Positions 1-6,516 are shown, numbered from the stretch's first letter. The stretch: 7,535 nucleotides of DNA from Clostridia bacterium (GCA_017646185.1 JAGCNA010000335.1:1-7535), one strand, 5' to 3'. The notes: generated from the sequence alone by a model not told the origin. Made by a program: numbers and translations.

Positions 1-47
1 CCGTCCAGAAACACCGTATTGTTTTTTAAAAATGATTTAAAATCCAT
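1..47 (-). CDS. metH: N-terminus of a homocysteine S-methyltransferase / methionine synthase (partial)
   Basis: Only the first 15 codons and part of a 16th are inside the window. They read MDFKSFLKNNTVFLDG, ending in the FLDG that normally opens the LDGAMGT signature of the homocysteine-binding (S-methyl-trans) barrel. The ATG at 45-47 lies one base after the metF stop, and TTAGG about 10 bases upstream, inside the metF end, can serve as its ribosome site, so the two are probably one transcript. Known biology: MetH or a MetH N-terminal-type methyltransferase uses the 5-methyl-THF that MetF makes to methylate homocysteine. The family call rests on a very short stretch plus the metF context. 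It cannot tell full-length cobalamin-dependent MetH from a stand-alone methyltransferase, so the symbol is tentative. Confidence 0.6.
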   Translation of the reverse strand, partial: MDFKSFLKNNTVFLD

Positions 48-48
48 A

Positions 49-927
49 TTATTTACCTAAAATATCCGATAAATTGCTTTGTATCTTCTCTGCTACGTCC
101 GGCTTGTTCATTGAATAAACGTGAACGTTGGTTATGCCGTTTGCATACAGGTCTATTATCTGGTCGGTGGCATAGGCGATACCCGCCTGCTTCATAGCCG
201 CAGGGTCGTGCCCGAATTTATCCACAATGCTTTTGAATCTTTGGGGAACAAAAGATCCGGAAAGCTTTACCGCCCTTTCTACCTGATTTGCGTTGGTAAT
301 GGGCATTACGCCGGGGATAACCGGCACGGTGATGCCTGCTTCCCGTATTTTATATAAAAAGTTGTACAGCAGATTGTTATCAAAAAACATTTGGGTGGTA
401 AGGAATTCCGCCCCTGCTTCCACCTTTTCTTTTAAGTATTTTATATCCTCTTTCCGGTTTGCGCTTTCCGGATGTATTTCGGGATAGCAGGCGGCGCCGA
501 TACAGAAATCTCTGTCTGCGCATTTAAGATCGTATATAAGCTGGGTGGCGTGCTTATATGCCCACCCGCTTCTGTCTGCTTGCTCGAGATGGGAAGGAAT
601 ATCACCGCGGAGCGCCATTACGTTTTGTATTCCCGCTTCTTTTATCTGAGCGATCTTTTCTTTTACCGTTTCTTTGGTGGAGGAAACGCAGGTAAGATGT
701 GCCAAGGTGGGCACACCGTAAAGAGCTTTTATGTTTTTTGCAATATCGAGAGTATATTTGCTTGTTCCGCCTCCCGCACCGTAGGTTACGCTCATAAAAG
801 AGGGGCGCAGCTTTGCTATTTCCTCTGTGGCAACCTTTACCGTATCAAAAGAGCTTTCCGTTTTGGGCGGAAAAACCTCGAAAGAAATAGACAAGGTGTC
901 TTTCTTTAACAATTCGGATATTTTCAT
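49..927 (-). CDS. metF: Methylenetetrahydrofolate reductase
   Basis: A 292-residue cytoplasmic FAD enzyme that reduces 5,10-methylene-THF to 5-methyl-THF for methionine synthesis. The whole beta/alpha barrel is present and the length is normal for bacterial MetF. Landmarks: FEVFPPK at 16-22, with Glu17 matching the catalytic Glu28 of the E. coli enzyme; TYGAGGGT at 48-55; LRGD at 106-109, with Asp109 matching the flavin-tuning Asp120; CYPEIHPES at 147-155; QMFFDN at 179-184; PGVMPI at 205-210; and the C-terminal HVYSMN at 269-274. The ATG is preceded by AGGGA nine bases upstream. The gene has its own promoter at 957-986, only about 22 bases of leader, and a probable metH start immediately downstream. 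No frameshift or missing catalytic residue is seen. The assignment is firm; the methionine role is reinforced by the downstream gene, although in some acetogens MetF serves the Wood-Ljungdahl pathway. Confidence 0.97.
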   Translation of the reverse strand: MKISELLKKDTLSISFEVFPPKTESSFDTVKVATEEIAKLRPSFMSVTYGAGGGTSKYTLDIAKNIKALYGVPTLAHLTCVSSTKETVKEKIAQIKEAGIQNVMALRGDIPSHLEQADRSGWAYKHATQLIYDLKCADRDFCIGAACYPEIHPESANRKEDIKYLKEKVEAGAEFLTTQMFFDNNLLYNFLYKIREAGITVPVIPGVMPITNANQVERAVKLSGSFVPQRFKSIVDKFGHDPAAMKQAGIAYATDQIIDLYANGITNVHVYSMNKPDVAEKIQSNLSDILGK

Positions 928-956
928 AAAAACACTTCCCTGTAACGTAATAAATA

Positions 957-986
957 ATTATAACACATATTCTTATAAATAATCAA
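957..986 (-). promoter_or_regulatory. Probable sigma-A promoter of metF with extended -10
   Basis: On the minus strand, a -35 of TTGATT (981-986) and a -10 of TATAAT (957-962) are separated by 18 bases. TG one base before the -10 gives the extended form TGTTATAAT. Expected transcription start is near 950, giving a leader of only about 22 bases before metF. The -35 shares two bases with the upstream terminator stem. The leader is too short for an S-box or T-box, so any methionine control would have to act at the promoter. Confidence 0.75.
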
Positions 987-1015
987 CGGGTTATCGAAAA
1001 ATACGATAACCCGTT
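985..1015 (-). terminator. Intrinsic terminator of the MMPL / heptad-protein operon
   Basis: A perfect 12-bp inverted repeat, arms 985-996 and 1004-1015 (AACGGGTTATCG and its complement), encloses a 7-base A/T loop. It begins 12 bases after the stop of the heptad-repeat protein. The tract following on the minus strand (GATTATTTATAAG) is U-rich but interrupted, so termination may be incomplete. Function is inferred from the hairpin and its position. Confidence 0.75.
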
Positions 1016-1027
1016 TAAAAATTCTTA

Positions 1028-3085
1028 TTAATATAAGCCGAACAGACGAAGGAGTTTTTGCCAGAAGGTAAGCTTTACCTCTGTCGTGGTTGAGTCTACA
1101 GTGGGAGGAAGTATGTTTACGCCTTCTGCCTTGATTACAAACTGAACTGCATTGACGTTTTCGTTTTCTTGGGAAACGAAAGAACCGATTTCTGTATTTC
1201 CGCCGGAAATAGAGCCGATAATATTATCTATCTGCTCTTTAACGGTATCCTTAATGCTTGCGGAAACATCTTCGTCTTTTTCTTCGCCCGTTTCCTCATC
1301 GGTGTTGCCTCCCACAATACCCGAAACACCTTCGTTAAGCTTGCCGGTGGCATCGTTAAGATCGCCTACGCCCGTATTAAGCTTGCCTACGTTGGCATAA
1401 AGAGTATCCATATTTATTTTTATGGTCGCCGCACCGTTTGCCGCTTCGCCTACTCCGTCGGTATAGCTTTTAAGTCCTTCATAAAACAGGCTGTAGTTAT
1501 CAAGCTGTCCTTTAAGCTCGGTAACTCCCTTTACCGCGGAAGAAACTGCGGAAGAAACCGCTGCGTTTATCTGCTTGGTTATTTCCTCGCTCTTCATGGT
1601 CTGGTCTATATAACCCTGCTTTATCTGTTTTTTCTGGTCTTCTGTAAGGGATGCGACGGCGCCTGCTCTTATCTGGGCCTTTTGATCATCGGTAAGGGTT
1701 GCAAGTGCGCCTATAAGAATTTGTTCTTTTTGCTCTGCGGTAAGCTGATTAACAGTGTAGTTTATGGATGTCTTACCCGAATCGGTGAGCAGATAGCTTT
1801 CCACGTATTCTTTGGAAAATCCGTTGGCAACAAGCTGACGGGTTATTTCCTGTGTAACGAAAGTTTTGTAAATACTGTCCGCCTGAGAACGGATATAGGT
1901 TTCGTATACCGAATCCGCAATAGATTCGATATAACCTGCGTAAAGCTCGTTTGCGCGGGCTTCTACCTGTTCGGTAACCTGCTGCAAAGCTTTTTTATAT
2001 GCTATATCGTAAACGTTATCTTTATCCAGCTTTTTAAGAACGTCTGCCACTACCTTTTGATAATTTTCGGGAGTGAGCGTAACGGTTGCCATACCGTTTT
2101 CCGAAAGAGATTGGTTAAGGGTGGTCTGGGCTACCTGACAAAGCGCCTTGAACACAGAATATGCACCGTCCATAAGCTCCTTTGTCTTTCCGTCCAAGGT
2201 AGCAAGCCCGCTGTTAAGGGTTCCCATTCCGTTGGTCAAAGAGCCTACCCCTGCGTGAAGAGCGCCCACGTTGTCCTTAAGTGTGGTGGTGGCATCGTGA
2301 AGCTGTTCCGCGCCGGTAACGAGCTGCATAATAGAATCGCCATCCAAATTGCCGATAGAGCCTATTACCTGACTTATAACGGAATCTATCTTATCCTCGC
2401 CTATTTCTATATTGAGCTTGAGTCGGACACCGTTTAAGGATATGCCGCCCATACGGAAATCCTTTACCTTGGCGGTAATTTCTATATCCGCACCTTTTCC
2501 GGGAAGTACGGTGTATGTAAGCTGCTTGTTTTTGCCTACGTTTGCAACCGTTGCGTTTTCTGTCTTGATATCCGTGCATTTTTCGGTATCAAGAGAAAGA
2601 GTGGTTTGCAAAGCATAGCCTTCAAAGAAGTTGCCTTCGCATTCTTCGTTTTTGGTTATGGTAAGAGTTATCTTAAGATCGCCGCTTTTACCTGCGATGT
2701 CCTTAGCGGTGTATTCCGTACCGTCCATATAATAGCGTATGGATATGTTCCACGGAATAACGTTGCTTTTAAGCTTTCCTTCGTAATAAAGCTTTCCTGC
2801 TTTGGCATCCACCGTGATCTTGTTGCCGGAATAACCGATCTCATCGGTGGCGGTCATATTACGCAAGCTTTCGTATTCGCCGTAATCAATAACCTTTCCG
2901 TCGGCATCCAGTTCAAATATATTTACTACGTATATTTCTTTTACGCTTCCGTCGGCGTTAAGGTTTACATATACAACTTCTTCTTTGGGTGTGTTTGCTT
3001 GGTCTGCAAATGCAGACACGGGAAGTGTTGCCGCAACCAACAAAGCAACTATCAAAAAAGATATTATTCGTTTTGTTATCTTCAT
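1028..3085 (-). CDS. Exported Leu-x-x-Gly heptad-repeat protein, partner of the MMPL transporter
   Basis: A 685-residue protein of no established function. Residues 1-28 form a clear signal peptide: basic start, hydrophobic 8-20, probable cut after SAFA at 27. Residues about 35-230 look like a beta-rich N-terminal domain, including an AGKSGDLKI segment at 131-139. A Leu-x-x-Gly heptad block follows (Leu at 255, 262, 269, 276, 283, 290, 297 and 304), then a mainly helical insert (about 310-530) with two sets of tandem repeats, then a second heptad block (541-593), an acidic linker (594-606) and a C-terminal tail containing FWQKLLRLFG. The heptads recall YhgE/Pip-type proteins, but the multiple membrane segments of YhgE are absent. 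The start overlaps the transporter stop as ATGA and has AAAGGCGG upstream, so translation is coupled and a shared complex is likely. I infer an extracytoplasmic, probably membrane-associated accessory subunit. The gene call is firm; the role is not. Confidence 0.93.
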   Translation of the reverse strand: MKITKRIISFLIVALLVAATLPVSAFADQANTPKEEVVYVNLNADGSVKEIYVVNIFELDADGKVIDYGEYESLRNMTATDEIGYSGNKITVDAKAGKLYYEGKLKSNVIPWNISIRYYMDGTEYTAKDIAGKSGDLKITLTITKNEECEGNFFEGYALQTTLSLDTEKCTDIKTENATVANVGKNKQLTYTVLPGKGADIEITAKVKDFRMGGISLNGVRLKLNIEIGEDKIDSVISQVIGSIGNLDGDSIMQLVTGAEQLHDATTTLKDNVGALHAGVGSLTNGMGTLNSGLATLDGKTKELMDGAYSVFKALCQVAQTTLNQSLSENGMATVTLTPENYQKVVADVLKKLDKDNVYDIAYKKALQQVTEQVEARANELYAGYIESIADSVYETYIRSQADSIYKTFVTQEITRQLVANGFSKEYVESYLLTDSGKTSINYTVNQLTAEQKEQILIGALATLTDDQKAQIRAGAVASLTEDQKKQIKQGYIDQTMKSEEITKQINAAVSSAVSSAVKGVTELKGQLDNYSLFYEGLKSYTDGVGEAANGAATIKINMDTLYANVGKLNTGVGDLNDATGKLNEGVSGIVGGNTDEETGEEKDEDVSASIKDTVKEQIDNIIGSISGGNTEIGSFVSQENENVNAVQFVIKAEGVNILPPTVDSTTTEVKLTFWQKLLRLFGLY
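1307..1465 (-). repeat. Second heptad-repeat block of the exported protein
   Basis: Residues 541-593 keep a seven-residue period with Tyr541, Ala548, Ile555, Leu562, Leu569, Leu576, Leu583 and Ile590. Gly (or Ala/Asn) sits three residues later, as in LNTGVGDL and LNEGVSGI. It is a protein-level repeat predicted to form a long, tightly packed helix or coiled coil. Confidence 0.8.
1601..1744 (-). repeat. Three tandem 16-residue repeats (LTxxQKxQI) in the exported protein
   Basis: Residues 448-463, 464-479 and 480-495 all begin LT-x-(D/E)-QK-x-QI: LTAEQKEQI, LTDDQKAQI and LTEDQKKQI. A Gly is conserved at position 12 of each. The copies have drifted at the DNA level, so this is an old duplication, not a recent array. 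The sequence is polar and helix-favouring. Confidence 0.85.
1847..1954 (-). repeat. Three tandem 12-residue repeats (ADSxYxTxI) in the exported protein
   Basis: Residues 378-389, 390-401 and 402-413 align as ANELYAGYI, ADSVYETYI and ADSIYKTFV, each followed by three polar residues. Aromatic residues recur at fixed spacing, as in a helical spacer. This set is distinct in length and sequence from the 16-residue repeats just downstream. Confidence 0.75.
2165..2323 (-). repeat. First heptad-repeat block (x-x-x-Leu-x-x-Gly) of the exported protein
   Basis: Residues 255-307 contain eight leucines at exact seven-residue spacing (255 to 304). Gly follows three residues after five of them (258, 279, 286, 293 and 307), for example LHAGVGSL and LNSGLATL. 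This is the heptad type known from YhgE/Pip-like and tape-measure-like proteins. Confidence 0.88.
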
Positions 3086-5148
3086 TGAAAATCCGCCTTT
3101 CTGTATTCTGCCGTATTCTTTTTACGAATTATTATTTTATCGCTCAAATATAAAAGTCCCGGCAATACCGCAAGAACTATTACAAGAGAGAACAAAGCGC
3201 CTCTGCCCAAGAAAACGCCCAACTGTGCCAACAATTGGTTGGAGGATAACGCTCCCATAAGGAAGCCTACAACCGTAAGCACGCTGCCCGAGGTAAGTAT
3301 GGAAACAAAAACATCGGACACTGTTTGCACAACAGCTTGCTTTTTGTTTAAAACCGCACGGTTTTCGCGGTAACGCTCTGTCATAAGTATAGCGTAGTCA
3401 ACGGTTGCTCCCAACTGAACGGAGCTTATAATAAGATACGCAAGGTAGAACACCGGCTCATCTGTAAAATAGGGTACTGTAAGATTAAGCCACACTGCGG
3501 TTTCTATACTTAAAACCAACAAAACGGGTAAGAACAGAGAACGCATAGAAATAAGCAATACTATAAATACGGCGCCTATGGCTATAAGATTTACCTTTAC
3601 CATATCTTCGGTAACCGTCTGCTTAAGGTCATAGGTGCTTACACCGCCGCCTGCAAGATAAGACGTGCCGGGATAATATTTTTCTGCGATGGTGCGTATG
3701 TTTTCTACCAGCTCAAAGGTTTGGCTGCTTTCTGCGGGAACGGAAACCGAAAGCACCATACGGCTGTAATTTTCGCTTCGGAGCTGTGATAGGGTTGCAT
3801 CGTCCAGATACGCGGGGGGGATTTCCGCGCCCACCGTATCCACATAGGAAATTATATCGGTTATTTCGGGAAGGGTGTGAAGTTCATCGGAAAGCGCCTT
3901 TTCCGTGGGAGTGGACCCAACGGGAACCATAAGAACATAAGTATCGTTTTTGCCGAATATTTCTTCTATTGCCGCAGTGTTTCTTCCGTATTCGGTGTCT
4001 TCGCCGAATATTTTTGATGAACCGTAAAGATAGCTGTTTGCGTTTGATGCCAGATATGCGGGAGCTACCACAAGAACAAATACGCACACCAAGGGAATTG
4101 CCGCCTTAAGCACACCTTTTCCGAACCATTTGAAGGAGGGCATAAGCTTTTTGTGACGGGTTTTATCCAAAAGCTTGTAAACAACCAGTATGAGGCAGGG
4201 AGTAAACACAAAAACAGTAATAAGGCTTATGCCAATACCCTTTGCCAATGCGATACCAAGGTCTGCGCCGATACGGAACTGCATTAAAACCAATGCCAAA
4301 AAGCCGATAACCGTTGTTAATCCGCTGGAAAGTATGGAGGAGGTGGATTTACATAAAGCTTCCACCATTGCTGATTTCGCATCGGGATTATTTTCCCGAC
4401 ATTCGTTAAAGCGGTGTAAAAGGAATACGGAATAATCCAAGGATACGGCAAGCTGTAAAACGCTTCCCGCCGCGTTTGTAACAAAAGAAACTTCGCCAAA
4501 CAGAAGATTTGTGCCGTTGTTAAGTATTACCGCCACGCCGATTCCACACAAAACTACCAGCGGTTCAAGCCAAGAGGTGGTGGTGAGCAATAATACGATA
4601 AGAGCAAAAATAACGGCAATAGCGGTAACCTTTAAAACTTCCTTAACCGTGTTGGCTATGGATTCTGCCGTAGACACGGCAGTGCCTGTCATTGCGTTAT
4701 CATCCCCTATGATCTCACGCATTGCCTCAACGGCTTCAAGACGCTTATCCTCGTGAACGGTTACGGTAAAAACTGCCGAACCGTCCTTATAATAGGTTTC
4801 CACCGTCTTTTGGTCGTATGTAACCAAAGGTATGGTTATGTCCACAGAATCATCAAGCCAGGTAATGGCAGTGATACCGTCGATCTCTGCGATACGGGCT
4901 TTATATTCCAGTGCCTGAGGCACGGTAACGTTTGTAACCATTACTCTGGCGTTGGGAATTCCACCGGAAAACTCGGTTTCCAGCAGTTCGATAGATACAG
5001 TGGACTTCGTATCCGACGGCAAATAATCGTTTATATCATAATTGACTGCAACCATCCGACTGCAGACCATACATACGGCAAATGCAATTAAAAACAGTAT
5101 TATTACAAGCACCTTGCTTTTTACAATACCGCCGTAAAGCTTTTTCAT
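3082..5148 (-). CDS. MMPL/RND-family membrane transporter
   Basis: A 688-residue integral membrane protein with the two-fold RND layout. TM1 is at about 12-30, a large outer loop at 31-172, TM2-6 between about 173 and 325, TM7 at about 347-366, a second outer loop at 367-518, and TM8-12 between about 519 and 668. The Asp-Tyr pairs that relay protons in MmpL3-type proteins appear in TM4 (SLDYS, Asp238-Tyr239) and TM10 (TVDYA, Asp584-Tyr585), so it is probably proton-driven and active. Length fits small bacterial MMPL proteins. The ATG at 5146-5148 has AAAGGA ten bases upstream; a nearer upstream ATG is out of frame. It has a near-consensus promoter, and its stop overlaps the next start by 4 bases. 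By family the cargo would be a lipid, amphiphile or drug-like molecule, but nothing here identifies it. MMPL membership is firm. Confidence 0.95.
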   Translation of the reverse strand: MKKLYGGIVKSKVLVIILFLIAFAVCMVCSRMVAVNYDINDYLPSDTKSTVSIELLETEFSGGIPNARVMVTNVTVPQALEYKARIAEIDGITAITWLDDSVDITIPLVTYDQKTVETYYKDGSAVFTVTVHEDKRLEAVEAMREIIGDDNAMTGTAVSTAESIANTVKEVLKVTAIAVIFALIVLLLTTTSWLEPLVVLCGIGVAVILNNGTNLLFGEVSFVTNAAGSVLQLAVSLDYSVFLLHRFNECRENNPDAKSAMVEALCKSTSSILSSGLTTVIGFLALVLMQFRIGADLGIALAKGIGISLITVFVFTPCLILVVYKLLDKTRHKKLMPSFKWFGKGVLKAAIPLVCVFVLVVAPAYLASNANSYLYGSSKIFGEDTEYGRNTAAIEEIFGKNDTYVLMVPVGSTPTEKALSDELHTLPEITDIISYVDTVGAEIPPAYLDDATLSQLRSENYSRMVLSVSVPAESSQTFELVENIRTIAEKYYPGTSYLAGGGVSTYDLKQTVTEDMVKVNLIAIGAVFIVLLISMRSLFLPVLLVLSIETAVWLNLTVPYFTDEPVFYLAYLIISSVQLGATVDYAILMTERYRENRAVLNKKQAVVQTVSDVFVSILTSGSVLTVVGFLMGALSSNQLLAQLGVFLGRGALFSLVIVLAVLPGLLYLSDKIIIRKKNTAEYRKADFQ

Positions 5149-5208
5149 ATTGCATGTTTCCTTTCTTTTGGTTATATATCAAGCTTTTTCGCCAAAATTC
5201 CATTAAAT

Positions 5209-5237
5209 ATTATACACCCATTCGCTTTTCAAGTCAA
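5209..5237 (-). promoter_or_regulatory. Near-consensus sigma-A promoter of the MMPL operon
   Basis: On the minus strand, -35 TTGACT (5232-5237), a 17-base spacer and -10 TATAAT (5209-5214) match the housekeeping consensus at 11 of 12 positions. Expected transcription start is near 5202, giving a leader of about 53 bases. A weak ATTCG/CGAAT inverted repeat (5220-5224 and 5239-5243) flanks the -35, but it is too short to call an operator. Confidence 0.85.
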
Positions 5238-5264
5238 CCGAATACAACAAGAAAATAATGGTCA

Positions 5265-5295
5265 AAAAGACCTTACTTTACGAGTAAAGTCTTTT
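5265..5295 (-). terminator. Intrinsic terminator after the VanW-family gene
   Basis: A 13-bp stem, arms 5265-5277 and 5283-5295, has a 5-base loop. The one imperfect pair (5272/5288) is C-A on the plus strand but G-U on the minus-strand RNA, which supports action on minus-strand transcripts. The distal arm ends GGTCTTTTT. It sits 13 bases after the VanW-family stop. Confidence 0.85.
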
Positions 5296-5307
5296 AAAAA
5301 ATCAGTT

Positions 5308-6147
5308 TTAAAATGTTTCTGTATACGTATCGCTTAAAAACGGCGGGTACATCATTATCGCATCATTTTGGACAATAAACTCCTCCCGCAGGAAAACGCC
5401 TGTTTTATCGTAAACACGTCGGAACAGCTTGTTGTGGCGTGAATATCCGCCCCAATATTCGCTTCTTACTTCGTGGTCCTTTTCAACCACCTCGTAGGAA
5501 AATACCGGTTCGCCAACGGCACGCCATTCGCCTTCCAGATATTCGCTTCCCACACGGACGCAAAGCTGGAAGGGACGGTCGGTATCGTTGCGGATCATCA
5601 AATCACCGTGGGGATAATAGCAGGTAGCGCCGCTGCCGAAGGGCTGTGTACGCTTGGAATCGGGAAAAACATCATAACCGTGGCGGTGCCGCTCGATAAC
5701 CGTAAGGGGTGTATGTATAGTCATCCAATAAATAAGGTTGGACATCTGGCAAAGTCCGCCGCCCACACCGTATCCGAAGGTGCCGTTTTTAAGCACCATT
5801 CCATCTATATACCCTTTCTTACGGGTGGTGTTTCCGATAAGATACCAATAGCTGAACACTTCGCCGGGGCGCAAAACTATTCCGTCAAGCTGTTTTACGG
5901 CTATCTTAAGATTTACTATTTTGTTATATTGATACTGCATATCCACGTCCCGCAGTTTGCGGAGCAAGGGTGTTTTGTGGGAAAACTGTATTTCGCCGAA
6001 ATATTCTTTTTTTGTTTTAGCAAACATTTTTCTGTGGGTAAGCCAATAAAGACGGCGCAGACCGCTGTAATACCACATACCCAGCTTTGCCCGCAATGCA
6101 CTGCGTTTTATGGGTTTTTTTACTCCTTCATCAGGTCTTTTTTTCAT
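5308..6147 (-). CDS. VanW-family protein
   Basis: A 279-residue protein matching the VanW family, named from VanB-type glycopeptide-resistance clusters; its biochemical role is unresolved. The VanW core covers about 70-200: PGEVFSYW at 94-101, GYGVGGGLCQMSNLIYW at 125-141 with an invariant-looking Cys133, ERHRHGYDVFPDS at 152-164, TQPFGSGAT at 167-175 and LMIRNDT at 183-189. There is no G5 or peptidoglycan-binding domain as in larger VanW proteins. No signal peptide or clear membrane helix is visible; the N-terminus is basic (MKKRPDEGVKKPIKR), with an aromatic patch at 25-35. The ATG has GAGGTG seven bases upstream. It lies 65 bases after a small membrane-protein gene with no convincing terminator between, so the two are probably cotranscribed. 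No other van genes are present, so glycopeptide resistance should not be inferred. Family firm, function unknown. Confidence 0.92.
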   Translation of the reverse strand: MKKRPDEGVKKPIKRSALRAKLGMWYYSGLRRLYWLTHRKMFAKTKKEYFGEIQFSHKTPLLRKLRDVDMQYQYNKIVNLKIAVKQLDGIVLRPGEVFSYWYLIGNTTRKKGYIDGMVLKNGTFGYGVGGGLCQMSNLIYWMTIHTPLTVIERHRHGYDVFPDSKRTQPFGSGATCYYPHGDLMIRNDTDRPFQLCVRVGSEYLEGEWRAVGEPVFSYEVVEKDHEVRSEYWGGYSRHNKLFRRVYDKTGVFLREEFIVQNDAIMMYPPFLSDTYTETF

Positions 6148-6212
6148 ATAAGCACCTCACTGTTTCATAAAACATAAAGCGGAATTCTTATTGCAAAAAG
6201 CCTCTGCGGGTT

Positions 6213-6482
6213 TTAAAACATTGCGGCAATCTTTTCAAACAGCTCTGCCGCCCATTCTTTTATATATGGCCAGAAAAAAACGGTAAGAAAGATGAGGCAC
6301 AGAAGCGGCACGCCGATGGTGGTTGTTACGGGATGCTTGAATTTTTTATACATCCACCATTTATAACCGCCGTGCTTGCGGCTGATATCAAGACTTTCTT
6401 CTTCAAAATCTTTTTCTGCGGCTTGACGCAACACCTCTTCGGGAACGTCATCTGTGTGGTTTATCCAATCGTCGTTTCGCAT
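6213..6482 (-). CDS. Small single-pass membrane protein, unknown function
   Basis: An 89-residue protein I do not recognise. Residues 1-35 are acidic and soluble, with PEEVLRQAAEKDFEEE at 14-29; residues 36-50 are basic and aromatic (HGGYKWWMYKKFKH); a single hydrophobic span lies at about 52-72, and an amphipathic tail ends at Phe89. The positive-inside rule places the N-terminus in the cytoplasm. The frame is open upstream to 6545, but I chose the ATG at 6480-6482: it has a strong AGAGGAG eight bases upstream, and the longer form would begin inside the -35 of the promoter at 6517-6545, upstream of the expected transcript start. The VanW-family gene follows after 65 bases, suggesting a two-gene unit and perhaps a membrane anchor for that protein (inference). 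Strong signals make the gene convincing. Confidence 0.82.
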   Translation of the reverse strand: MRNDDWINHTDDVPEEVLRQAAEKDFEEESLDISRKHGGYKWWMYKKFKHPVTTTIGVPLLCLIFLTVFFWPYIKEWAAELFEKIAAMF

Positions 6483-6490
6483 AACCGATT

Positions 6491-6499
6491 CTCCTCTCT
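6491..6499 (-). promoter_or_regulatory. Ribosome binding site that sets the start of the small membrane protein
   Basis: On the minus strand AGAGAGGAG ends eight bases before the ATG at 6480-6482, a strong match to the 16S anti-Shine-Dalgarno sequence. The upstream in-frame start at 6545 has no comparable site. Confidence 0.8.
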
Positions 6500-6516
6500 T
6501 TGTTTTCCTTGTATAT

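Noticed and set aside
1169..2437. A 422-codon plus-strand open frame opposite the heptad-repeat gene
   Set aside because: It begins at a TTG without a ribosome site and lies wholly antisense to a protein with a clear signal peptide and repeats. Its translation is Cys/Tyr/Phe-rich with no recognisable domain; it is an effect of codon bias on the opposite strand.
2606..3260. Plus-strand open frames across the junction of the two coupled genes, and others elsewhere (for example 5473-6177 and 6539-6988)
   Set aside because: All are antisense to well-supported genes, with no plus-strand promoter or ribosome site and no family resemblance.
5220..5243. ATTCG / CGAAT inverted repeat flanking the MMPL promoter -35, as a regulator site
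   Set aside because: Arms of five bases with a 14-base gap are expected by chance, and no regulator gene lies nearby to support it.
5308..6147. Vancomycin resistance from the VanW-like protein
   Set aside because: VanW alone does not confer resistance, and none of the ligase, dehydrogenase, dipeptidase or sensor genes are present.
6191..6214. A possible terminator between the small membrane protein and the VanW-family gene
   Set aside because: Only a weak hairpin (a few pairs around GCAGA, one mismatch) precedes a T-run; it is not enough to split the two genes into separate transcripts.
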